Assembly (NCBI RefSeq): GCF_013368755.1
Contig: NC_049564.1
Span: 3,666,001 to 3,730,000 of the forward strand
DNA length: 64,000 bases
Direction: 5' to 3'
From: Talaromyces rugulosus
Lineage: Eukaryota; Ascomycota; Eurotiomycetes; Eurotiales; Trichocomaceae
The first letter of the stretch is position 1. Every line of letters begins with the position of its first letter. The notes under the pieces were generated by a model, which searched no databases, was not told where the DNA came from, and saw only the letters and a program-made list of their open reading frames with translations. Of the stretch, positions 46,486 to 57,096 are shown in pieces. Position numbers and translations under genes: made by a program.

Positions 46486-47159
46486 TGAATATCTAACGAG
46501 AAGAGGGAAAAAAAAAAAAAAAAAAAAAAAAAAAACAGAAATGAAAAGGAACAACTGAAGTTTCAATTCAACTTGGCATGGATATTGGCGTGTTATAAGG
46601 TGGAAACTTTTTCGGGCGCGTTTTGGCGACAACATTTCTTCTTTCTTCTTTCACATTTTTCTTTCCGGGACCTTTTTTTTTTCACTTTTCCGTTGGTTAG
46701 GAAATTAGTTACATGGTAATCTAATTTAGGGCATAATGTGACTTGAGAAATTCGGTGGTGCTTTTGAAGGTGAAGTAGATTTCGGTTAGAATTGTATTAT
46801 TTCGGATTTTTGGGGGAAAAAATAAAAACAAGTCTGATAGAATTATTTTCAATGAACACTTTTCTGCTAAGCTTTACGATATTTAAATCATTATTGATGA
46901 TGTTATTAGTTGCTATCATTTGCTATTGATCGTTCCATTTTTAGAATACATGCAAGTGGATAAGAATCACCAGGAAAATCAAGAGAGAAAAAAGGAAAAA
47001 AAAAGAGAAGAGAAAAACCAACACTAGGTCTACACATGCGCTGTAAAAAGATTTAATTATATACATATCAAGAAGAAATAGAAGCTGTGAGATGGATCAT
47101 GATTATCAAAGTGTTTTTCAAGTTGGTGGGAAGAAAGAAAGAGAAAGAAAAAAAAATTA
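46486..47159. other. Convergent 3' region, AOS1 and Ytp1-like gene
   Basis: This 674-bp AT-rich gap holds a 28-base A-run (46508-46535) and a purine-rich stretch at 46980-47016. Probably both 3' UTRs; no gene is seen. Confidence 0.5.
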
Positions 47160-48893
47160 TCAAGCGGTACGGGCAAGACCCTCTTCCTTATCATCATCAT
47201 CAGCTTCCTTGCGGGCATGATGATGATGGTCTTCGTCATCTTCTGAAATGAGACCTTCCAATTCAAAGGCCTCGGCGTCGCGGATCCGCCGGGTCTCTGA
47301 TTGAGAGCGGGCATGGCCGTTTGTTGCAGGCAAGGAGTCGTTGATGTCAGTGTATGACGATATTGAATCTGTGCGACGCGACTTGTTGCGTAGTCCTTGG
47401 TTTGTGTCACGCTTCGTCGACTCGGGGAATGCATGGACAGCGTAGACATGGAGGAGGAGATTGACGACTAAGTCTTGTGTTAGTATGGTATGGAATATAT
47501 ATATATATATCGACAAGGGTAAATCTTACAGAGAAAGAGGAAGAATGAAATGCTGTACAGCATCAAAATATACGAGACGTGAGTGACGCCTGCGTTGGTG
47601 AGGAGCTGCATCTGCTCTTCTGTGGCACCCATAAACAAAAAGCCCGAGGCGTACAGGAGCTATTAGACTTGGTTAGCTTGCTAGACTTTTTAATAATTCA
47701 GTGTAACGAGCACTCACGAATGGTGGCACGTATTGAAAGCTATGCGGGTCAGAGCCATCCATGCTGAAAGTGGATCGGTCGCTGAGAACAAAAGAAATCT
47801 CAATTATTCTCGTCAATCCAGCAGCCATCAGCGTATATCCGAACATTTCGTGTACCATGGTGCTTAGATGAAGCTCCTGGGGATGCGCCGACATTCCGTA
47901 TCCTGTCAATAGAATCACAATTCCTGGGATGATGTTACGCTTTGGTTGTCCGTTTCTCTTCCGGCTCAACAACATGCCTAGCAGCCCAGCACATAACCAG
48001 ACAACACCCATAGTTGTATGTTCCATATCATTGCGCACCCATGGGCCGCCCCAGCGGTGCTCGGTAAAAGTGTTGACAAGGCCCCATGCGGCGATGATCA
48101 GGGAGTCAAAGAATTCCTGGCTTCGGCCGGTACGGCGCAGCCAGAACTGGCCCACAAGAAGCAAGATGGTCATCAAAATTCCATAGCCAATAAAGGCGCT
48201 TCCCATAATAAAATGGGCAAGACATTGCATTGTATGTTCGCCGCGGCAAAACCCGAGCATCGTAATCCCTCCAAACAACATCTGCACCCAGCTAACTACG
48301 GGCATTGCCTTGCCCAGAACACCGTGTGCGAGGACGAAATACCGACGAGCACGGCCATTAATACCCTTTTCAAGATGTAGTTTCAAGTAGGCTCCCAGCG
48401 CGACTTGAATGATGAGCAGGAGCATGAGCGAATTGGCGAACTGGGCATGGATATTTTCGGCAAATTGGCGTCCCTTGTGAGCGTGACCCATGAAATATGC
48501 GAGCACGGCAGCGACTGTGCCCACGACCTGCACAGGGACGTGCCAGCGAGACCGGATGATCTGGAGAAAGTACCAGTCGTCAGAATAGTACCTAATAGAG
48601 GAGGGATATCACTGAAAGAAGAAAAAAAAAAGGCTTACTCCAAGTACCATGCCAAACGGAAAAATCACACCGAATGCCGCTCCCATGATAAGGATATGAA
48701 TCCATAACACAGAGTCCTGGTCCTCCCGTTAGCGAACGTCCTCCTTCCGGTGCATATTTGTCGCAAGAGTAGTACTGACAATTGGCTCTTCAGAAACTGC
48801 CTCGCCTTCTGGAACATCCTCGTGGCCTCCGTGGGCGGAGACCTGGACGGCCAAGAAAGCCGCAAGGGCTAGGAAGTGCCTTGGAAACGACAT
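47160..48893 (-). CDS. Ytp1-domain multi-pass membrane protein
   Basis: Integral membrane protein of the fungal DUF2427/Ytp1 family; its biochemical role is not established. Five exons are 48780-48893, 48639-48716, 47718-48560, 47530-47659 and 47160-47467, giving 490 aa. A signal peptide (about 1-20, LALAAFLAVQVSA) is followed by the His-containing HGGHEDVPEGE. Eleven or so hydrophobic segments run from VLWIHILIMGAAFGVIF to FLFLFVNLLLHVY. Histidines recur in or near membranes (MGHAHKG, AENIHAQF, VLAHG, HEMFGY), a layout like cytochrome-b561-type proteins. The tail is hydrophilic with EDDEDHHHH and an acidic end. It is divergent from SWI5 with only 385 bp between start codons. Confidence 0.88.
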
Positions 48894-49278
48894 CTCTCTC
48901 AGGGGAAAAGCTGAATACTAGCCTGAGCAATCGACTGGTCTTTTTTCAGACACAAGGCAGCATATTATGGGCGCAAACAGTGGCGTTGGATGAAAAATAC
49001 GTAGATCAAAAGTTCAAGAAAGGTTAATAGACCAGCAACTTGTTGTACCGTGTACGCCCAAAGAGGGACTTGGCGGAACTCTCGGCGCGGTCAGCCCCAC
49101 TGCAAGCATTTCTATTGGCCGGATACAGTATGTGGTGACATCTGGCGCTAGTCCCGATACGGCGATCAGTGGTTGTTTCCTGATCTGTCAATATTAATCG
49201 AGTTGAAAGCAGCTTCAACTGTTTTTCGACACTGCGCTGATTGTTGACTTTTTTATTGACTCCAACAGCGTCTACAAA
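48894..49278. promoter_or_regulatory. Divergent Ytp1-like/SWI5 promoter
   Basis: This 385-bp gap shows no clear TATA box. An ATTGG (inverted CCAAT) occurs near 49113. The region is short, so the two genes very likely share control elements. Confidence 0.45.
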
Positions 49279-49765
49279 ATGTCTGCCAACACGGATACAG
49301 CTTCCAGTCCTCCTGTCACCCCTAACGACACGCATCAACCACCGTCTGATCACCAAGCTCAACTTGACAAAAGACGAGTAAGCCAGCCAGCCAGCCTCCT
49401 AAAGAGAATATAAACATCGCTTATCCTCTACTAATCAAATTCAAGACAGCCCTAGTCGCCTCAATCTCAAATCTCAAAACCCAAATCAGCGAGACAGAAT
49501 CACAGCTGCAAGCGGTAAACTCGAAACTAAGGTAACTTCCGTTGTTCGTCCCATTACGTCACCCTTCATCATCCTCATTCATTTTTTTTTCTGCACTAGA
49601 TCTCCAGAGAGTGCACCTCAGACAGTCCGGAACCATATCCATTTACTCCACACGTACAATGAAATCAGAGATGTGGGTCAGGGTCTATTAGGTTTGATTG
49701 CTGATGCGCGTGGAGCGAGGCATGTCGATATCCAGAACGAGTTTGGGGTTGCTGCAGGGGATTGA
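49279..49765 (+). CDS. SWI5: Recombination mediator Swi5
   Basis: Small partner of Sfr1 that loads and stabilises Rad51 and Dmc1 on DNA in recombinational repair. Exons are 49279-49377, 49446-49531 and 49600-49765, giving 116 aa. After a disordered start, a coiled-coil segment (ISNLKTQISETESQLQAV) leads into the family core, HIHLLHTYNEIRDVGQGLLGLIADARG, and the ending EFGVAAGD. Intron 1 uses the AAG acceptor at 49444-49445, since the AG 4 bases later puts an immediate stop in frame. The length fits the family. It is convergent with the ABC transporter. Confidence 0.92.
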
Positions 49766-50088
49766 GGATAAGCTACATTATAACGGAAGAATGAGGAGCT
49801 TTTTTTTAAGCTTTATAATCACTTAGGATGATATTTATGTATTATGAAGAGGATGATATTGATGCAAAAAGGGAGAAACATCTATAATAAGCCTTTCAAA
49901 ACGCTGGAAGCCACTCATAATATGACAGTAAATATGTTTTCCTCTTGGAAAGGTAAATATGTACACTAAAAATTATCTATATCAGGTTCGCATGAGTAGA
50001 GTATATCGCTAATCAGAACGTAGATCGTAAGAGCGGAGTATACAAGACGAAAAAATATTACAAAGCAAAACAAAATCTCTCTTTCCTT
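49766..50088. other. Convergent 3' region, SWI5 and ABC transporter
   Basis: This 323-bp AT-rich stretch has no open frame of interest. Probably holds both polyadenylation regions. Confidence 0.5.
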
Positions 50089-53000
50089 TTAATGAGTCCT
50101 TCCAAGACTCTGCAGATTCACCAGCTCAAAGTAGCGACCTTTATTCCTGATCAGGTCGTGATGGTTCCCGCTCTCGACAATTCGGCCCTGATCAAACACG
50201 TAGATGATATCAGCCTTTTGGATGGTGCTCAGCCGGTGTGCCACTGCGATTGTGGTGCGGCCACGGGCAGCAGCATCGAGGGCGGCTTGCACCACTTTTT
50301 CAGACTCGGAGTCGAGAGCTGAAGTGGCTTCGTCCAAAAGGAGGACCTTGGGGTCACGAAGCAATGCACGTGCAATGGCGACTCGCTGCTTTTGTCCGCC
50401 AGACAGCATGCCACCTTTACTGCCAACTACTGTATCGAATCCATCTCTGAAGAATAACTGTTAGTATGTGAAAATTGTGGGGAAAAGGGAGGCAGGACTT
50501 ACGGTAGTGACAAGATAAAGTCGTAAATGTTGGCGTTCTTGCAGGCGTTTATGATTGCCTCTTCGGGAATATCTTGCTCATTACTACCTAGCAAGATGTT
50601 GTCGCGAATCGTACCTTGATAGAGCGTTGGTTCTTGGCTGACAAGAGCCATGTGACTTCGATAAGAGTTGACATTCAAGCTTGAAATGTCTTTGCCATCC
50701 ACGTAAACACCACCTGAGAGAGGATCGTAAAATCGCTCGAGAAGGGCAATCGTTGTACTTTTTCCGCAACCGCTAGCTCCGACAAGGGCCACATATTGCC
50801 CAGGCTTGACTGTCAGGTTAAGTCCGCGAAGGACTGGCTGTTCAGGGCGCGTTGGGTATCTGAAGTGAACATCGCGGAATTCAAGAGTGCCGTCAACACG
50901 GTCAAGAGTCTCACCATCCGGAGACCAGATGTCGATGGCCGGCTTGCGGTCAAACAGTCTCTTGAATTCGGTGGCTGCGTTTTTGGCTTTGCCCATATCC
51001 GGGGCAAAGGAAAAGACGGTACCAGCAGACTGTGCTCCAAAGATGACTTCGGAAAAGCAGACAAAGAATTGAAACATTGTGTACTCGTGCTTTCCAAGAA
51101 GTTCCCCACCGTACCAGAAACCAAGAGCCATACAGAAGAAGGACAAGCCCTGTGAGGCAGCATATAGTAATGACGACTTGAGGACGGAGATGAGACTCTT
51201 TCGCGCCTGGGCCGATAGTTGATTATGATAGATGTTCAACACATCTTCTTCCCGAGTCAAAGAAGCCACGGTGCGGATAGCAGATGTGGCCTCGCACGCG
51301 TAGCTAGCCGAGCTCTCATAAGCCTTCTTTGAACGGGATTGAAATTGGGCCAGCATATAGAAACGGTAAAAGCCGCAACCCAGTAGGACTGGAACAACAG
51401 AAATACAAACCAACGCTAGTTTCCATCCAATTGAAAGCGAAATAATCAGCGAGGCTCCAAGAGTTGTCGATACGCTTAGGATTGTGCCTAACGTGACACC
51501 GCTGATACCGGACAAGTGCTTGGTCTCTGTGGAAAGGAAAGACGTCAAAGCGCCAGTGCTGTTTTCATCTCTGTCGAAAAAGCTGATATCTTGGCGCAAC
51601 ATTGTCCTAAAAGCCTGGGCCCGGGCTCGTCGAATAAGTTTTTCGGAACTGAAAGCGAACGCCATTCCTTGAAGGGAGTGAAGAAGAAGTTGGCTAAGAC
51701 CAAGCATGAGGAACATGAGCGACCAGAAACTGGCATCGTGCTTCAATTTGGCGTACATACTCTCCGGCAAAGACAGTGTGGTGATTGCTTTGGAGAAGAG
51801 TACTGCCTGGGTAGGTTGGCCACCACCCGTCAGGATGGCAACGACAAGACCAAAGAGCATAAGCTTGAGCTCAGGCCTATTAAATTTCAAAATAAACTTT
51901 ATCAGTGTCATCAGCGAATATTTTCTTTCCGCGTCTTGTCCTTTTTTAGACAGGACCATGCTAGAGACTGATTTCTTCGTGTTTTGCTTTTCAAGGAAAT
52001 CCCCAGACTTCTCGTCATACCGACTTCCAATGCTTTTAGATGTCAGAGTGCGCGACATTTTTATCTGTTCCAGTTCGTCTTGGTTCTCGCTACCGTCCAT
52101 TTCATCGTCAAAGACAGATGTAGAATCCTTTTCTTCGTTGAGGCGTTGCGCTTCGACCAGTTTGTAATAGGCGCCGTTGCTGTCCAATAGTTCGTCGTGA
52201 GTTCCTTGTTCCGCAATCCTACCATTAACTAGCACGACGATATTGTGAGCACCTTTGATAGTCGACAAACGATGTGCGATCACTATAGTCGTGCGGCCCT
52301 CTGCGGCTTTGTCGAGGGCAGCTTGAACAACGCCTTCAGATTTGGTGTCCAAGGCAGACGTTGCTTCATCTAACAAAAGAATCTTCGGGTCGCTGACCAC
52401 AGCACGAGCGATTGCAATACGCTGCTTCTGACCACCTGATAGCAAAAAGCCTCGTTCACCAACGTGAGTGTTTAAGCCTTCTGGTAGGGCAGTAACGAAT
52501 TCAAGAGCGTTGGCCATCTCTAGAGCGTCACGAATTCGCTGATGGATTTTTTCTTCGCCTTCGTCCATGAAAGAGGTGCCGATAAGGCCGAACTTGACGT
52601 TCTCGAAAATTGTTGTCGCGAACAGGATAGGTTCTTGACTGACAAGTGAAATTTGCTGGCGCAGCCACCGCAGATTGAGCGATTCAATGGGATGATCATC
52701 CAGAAGAACTTGTCCATGAACGGGTTTGTAGAAACGCTCAACCAATCCAATAATTGTACTCTTTCCAGAACCAGAAGGTCCAACGAGAGCAGTGGTCTTG
52801 CCTGCAGGGATAAGCAGACTAACACCGTCCATGATCGAAACATCTGGCCGAGAAGGGTATCTGTGTTTGATATTACGCAGTTCAATAACGCCCTGGAGCC
52901 CTTCAATGGTTTCGCCGACGTCGGTGGTCGGATCGAGGGGAGAAACGCGGTCAATGGTAGCGTAGATTTTTGCCGCAGCAGCGACAGCGCTGGTAAACGC

Positions 53001-54258
53001 TTGTCCATTCGGGGCGACATTTCCCAAGCTAAATGATCCGATCAGAATGGCCATCAGCACCGTGATGACCTGACCAACGACAACTTCCCCGTCGACGAGA
53101 AACCGAGAACCCATCCAGAAGCCGAGTCCATAGTTCAGGAATATAACGCCCATCATACCACCAATCATAACGGCGAGCGTGAGCTGAAGCTTTACACCCC
53201 ATTTTTCAGCTTCCTCGAGATGGGTATCGTATTGCTTAGCAAGCCTTTCCTGCGTGCCAAAAGCGGTAGCGGTTCTAATGGAACTAAGAACTTCTTCAGC
53301 AACACTTCCACCGACAGCGTAACTTTGGAGTGACTTCTTGTTGAACTTGACAATGAAATTCGAGCCGCCACCCATGACGAGAACCAAGCACACAATGGTC
53401 GAGGAACAGATAAGCGCTAGTTTCCAGTATTTGATATATGCAATGATGAATGCAGTGATGAACGTTGCCACTGCCGTCAAGGTGAGGCCCACTTTCTCCG
53501 AAATCCCATCTTGAATCAGATTCGTGTCTGCAGTAATGCGAGTAGTAATCTCTCCAGCACCGAGGTTGTCGAAGTAGGCGATGTTCTGCCGCAGAATCGA
53601 TTGAAGATAAGCCTCACGGATCTTTTGCGTGATATGCTCTCCGGTATAGATGAAGCCAACGGTGGAAATGTAGATAGTAGCGAATTCGGCAATACCGATA
53701 TAAATGAAGTAAAGGACATTCTTGACTAGTTGTGTATGGAACTCGTCATAGGGAGTTGTGCCGAGGAAGATTCCTCGAAAAGCATTTGTCAATTGGCCGA
53801 AAAGAATCTATATACGGTGTTAGCAAAACGAAGGCTGCAACAAAGGATGTCTTGCCTACAGTAAACAAGGGTAGGGCTGCACCTGCAGCAATGGAGGCAA
53901 GGGCGCTAATAGCCAGCACAAGATAATCCAAACTGTCTGCATATCTATAGAGGCCGAAGAACGTCACCGGTACCGTCGGAGAGTGAAGCTGCTCTTTTAG
54001 GATGGCGCGCTCATCTTCTGGCAACTGTTCCAAAACGGCGTCGAGCTCGGTATTCGATGCAGGTGCTGGTTGCCCGCCTTTCTCGTCCTTTTTATCAGCA
54101 GAAGATGAGACGGAGGTTGAATTAGGTGGTAGGTTTTCGGCGGAGCGCTTTTCCAAGTTTCGCTCAGCTGCCAGATGGTCTGGTATCCTCGTTTCCGTCG
54201 TCGGGATATTGTCTCCAAGTCTCCCCTCTTGCGGAGGCATTTCGCCAGTGGGATCCAT
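50089..54258 (-). CDS. Full-length ABCB (MDR/Ste6-type) ABC transporter
   Basis: ATP-driven exporter of the multidrug-resistance/pheromone type, probably in the plasma membrane. Exons are 53860-54258, 50503-53807 and 50089-50446, giving 1353 aa, in the TMD-NBD-TMD-NBD order. NBD1 has Walker [10 protein letters not shown] (476-484), signature LSGGQKQR (589), and Walker B ILLLDE (609-614). NBD2 has GASGCGKST, the second LSGGQKQR (in the last exon), and [12 protein letters not shown]. Both H-loops (AHRLST) are intact, so both sites look catalytically competent. The N-terminal 75 residues are hydrophilic. Substrate cannot be read from sequence; fungal relatives include azole- and toxin-exporting pumps. 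Introns lie early in TMD1 and before the NBD2 signature. Confidence 0.96.
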
Positions 54259-55597
54259 GTTTTGCTGAGAGCTCGAGTGCTTGCGAAAGCGGCGTCACGA
54301 GCCGATGGTGTAATTTGCTTTCTACTTCGCCATACAAAGGAGGTGTCGAATGTCGCTGCGACTGGAAATAACCGGTAGATGCAAGAATTGCTATGGATAG
54401 GATAAGGACAAACCCCCCCGGGTTAATCCTTTCGTTGGTGAATAATAATTATGAAGCAGCCCAAGTCCAGAATAGGCAGGCAGATGATTAAAGCGGGGCG
54501 TAATCAGGATTATGGCGGCGTGTTCGCGAGTCGGCACGTCAGCATTTGAAGGGGATTAAAAAAGAATCGATTTAGAGGAAGGTGCATATAGAAAGAGGAT
54601 TCGCAGCCCTTTTAAGACATGCGAGAAAGACGGAGCGCTTGATGTGACCGTTTTCTGCGATTCGGACGACAAACGTTCCGTGGCGGACGAAGCTGTATTG
54701 ATTACAACAGCTACGTACGTCCGTAACTTTCTAGCCCCACCTATACTCTGTACGGCAGCTTGCGATTGGCTCCTGGCGAGCTGATGGGCGGGACCGGATC
54801 TCGGATCGGCCGAGATTACATACGTAATACAAGATGTTTCCTATCTAAATGGAGGGTAGCTTGGATGACAGCCCGTAAAGCATCGTATAACCGTATATAG
54901 ATAGTTAATTACGTGAGTCATAAGCCCAACTGTAAGCCACACATGAAGGAATTATTTCTGGATGTTATGTTTCTTTGTACTCCCAGCCCAACACTTGTAA
55001 TTCCTCCGTCGCATCAGCGATAAGGCTAACCGATCTTCACCGCCGTGTATGATGTATGATGTATGATGAATCACAATCAGTGGAAATTCCAGAGTCCAGA
55101 GTCCAAAAAACACAGTTCCCCAACGACTACTAGCCTTTTGTGGCAGATAATTCGCGATGGCGGGGCAATAGACCTCCGACCCCCGACCGGCTCGTATTTG
55201 CTCGTATTGCCTAAAGAGGGAAAAGTTGCGAATAATGATCAATGCTGGCGCGCGGAACGACACCATTCCGCCGGCTCCTGCATAAAACTTTGTTATTAAA
55301 ATTATTACTCGACGCAAATTATTTCAGGGTTATGACTTTTCATAAACAAGTTATTTTACCAAATATACTCCGTACTCCGTACGTATACGGAGCACAACCC
55401 CTCGAATAGTGACTTGGTCTAAGCGTTAATACCAATCAATTTAAGAAAAATAGGGATATTATTATATTATTATTAACATGGTTTTACTCGCTCATAGTAT
55501 ATCTACGTACTCGTAGAATACTCTAAAGTACGTTGTAAGAAAGAGACAAAGTGGGGAACACCTGCGGCCAATCCGCGGCCTCGGGGCTCTGTCTCCC

Positions 55598-55605
55598 TCA
55601 CGTGA
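55598..55605. promoter_or_regulatory. Palindromic E-box TCACGTGA upstream of RPL39
   Basis: Perfect 8-bp palindrome with a CACGTG core, about 110 bp before the RPL39 ATG. Such boxes are bound by bHLH factors of the Cbf1 type. A CCAAT word (in GGCCAATCC) lies about 30 bp upstream. Confidence 0.5.
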
Positions 55606-55619
55606 TCTCCCAAGCGAAA

Positions 55620-55628
55620 ACCCTACCC
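55620..55628 (+). promoter_or_regulatory. HomolE-like box ACCCTACCC upstream of RPL39
   Basis: Matches nine bases of the HomolE element (ACCCTACCCT) found in fission-yeast ribosomal protein promoters. It lies about 85 bp before the start codon, a position suited to core promoter control. Assignment rests on sequence similarity alone. Confidence 0.45.
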
Positions 55629-55711
55629 ACACAAAATTCCCCCGCGAGCACAGGTTCTTCGAGACACGACCACTGTTCACATTCAAGATCTCGAGCACGA
55701 TAACGATCAAG

Positions 55712-56165
55712 ATGCCGGTACGTCAAGTCCTGTCCGACAAGAAAATGGAAATGCTGTCTATTTTATTTCGAAATATTGGACATATTGGAAATATTGGGCC
55801 ATTTCTTCAAACGTCGCGAATTGCAGACGGCTAACAAATTCATCGTCCAACAGAGCCAAAAGTCCTTCCGCACCAAGCAGAAGCTTGCCAAAGCCCAAAA
55901 GCAGAACCGTCCTATTCCTCAATGGATCCGCTTGAGAACCGGTAACACCATCAGGTAAATACACCTATTTCTTCGTTCTTGCACGTCACGCATCGATGGT
56001 CGGGCTGTGAGGGATCGAGAAGGAAAGGACATGTGCAACGCTCAATCCACCATCTCTCCCGGAGACCTTATCGACGTCAATACAATTCTGTGTTCAATTC
56101 CTGACGCTCTCGATAGATACAACGCCAAGAGACGGCACTGGCGCAAGACCCGTCTGGGTATCTAA
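55712..56165 (+). CDS. RPL39: 60S ribosomal protein L39 (eL39)
   Basis: Small basic protein lining the peptide exit tunnel. Exons are 55712-55717, 55854-55954 and 56117-56165, giving 51 aa, the universal length. The protein reads [40 protein letters not shown] with no deviation that I can see. The first exon encodes only Met-Pro before a 136-nt intron, and the second intron is 162 nt, both longer than most in this window, as is common for ribosomal protein genes. It is too small to be found by length alone; the exon model is set by the known protein. Confidence 0.97.
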
Positions 56166-57096
56166 ACTCGACAATTCTCCTGCGACGACTTTTCTTTTTT
56201 TTTTATCCCGCCGGTTTTTCGACATCTCTTTTTTCTTCTCGCCAAGTTTCACAAAGAAAAAACACACAACAGTCATGATGGAGATGCAAACGGAATATCG
56301 CTGGTAGAATGAGAATATGGGTTTTGCTTCTCATGAAATTGTCTCGTTAGCTTGATTTGTTGTATTCTGGCGCAATAAAACTGCTCTTTTCCCTGGACAA
56401 AGCTGCATATGCAATCGTAGTGTCTTCTTCTGCAAGTGTGCAGATCTAAATCAGACGCGAGGAATGCACGTCGTAGAGATCGTCTATATTTGCTATGTCT
56501 CTTACCGGATCGCTCGAGGCTTCCATACTGCAGCGTATATAAACTTCACTCTTGGGAGATAATTGCACCTGCGGCTTCTATAGCAGTGCGCTCTTAACAA
56601 GTTCTTCGAGTTCGTCATAGGATAAAGCAATAATAATAATAATAAGAAGCATCCTGAGTGACCGGCATGGTGATCGCGGGCCGTGATTGGCGGCGACGCT
56701 TGTTGTGTGGAATTCAAAGCGGCCCCCACACGTGACTTCCAGCCACCCAAAGCAAACACAGCGGACCAAAACAATCGGGCTCGCTCGGTTGCTTGAGTGA
56801 CGGCCGATTCTGTTTATCCTCCCTGCACAGCAATACCTCGAGCACCTGCACGCGGCCGCAACGGCGACAACCGACCAGACCAGGTCTTTTCGACTAATTG
56901 TTGGCCTCAGGATATACTAACGGCATTTAATTTTTGTCCTCCAGCTTTTTATCGCCTCGTTTTGTACGCCGTCGATCGCTCTGGTCGCTCTGCGTTGATG
57001 TGGGCGTGACGACCAAAACACCCGATATAATCACTTTGCTTGCTCGCGCTTTTCGCGCCAGTAACCTCTAATTTGGCTTCGTGTTGCAATATTATT
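56166..57096. other. RPL39 3' end and RFX-gene promoter
   Basis: This 931-bp gap holds T-rich sequence after the RPL39 stop (56189-56204) and an (AAT)n run near 56627-56644. The region 56660-57090 should hold the promoter and leader of the RFX gene. Short open frames only. Confidence 0.5.

Larger units (their letters stand above)
54259..55711. promoter_or_regulatory. Divergent ABC transporter/RPL39 region
   Basis: About 1.45 kb. It contains two overlapping TACTCCGTA words (55366-55374 and 55373-55381) and a degenerate inverted copy just after, TGATGTATGATGTATGATG repeats near 55045-55070, and the RPL39 promoter elements listed separately. No gene is seen. Confidence 0.5.
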
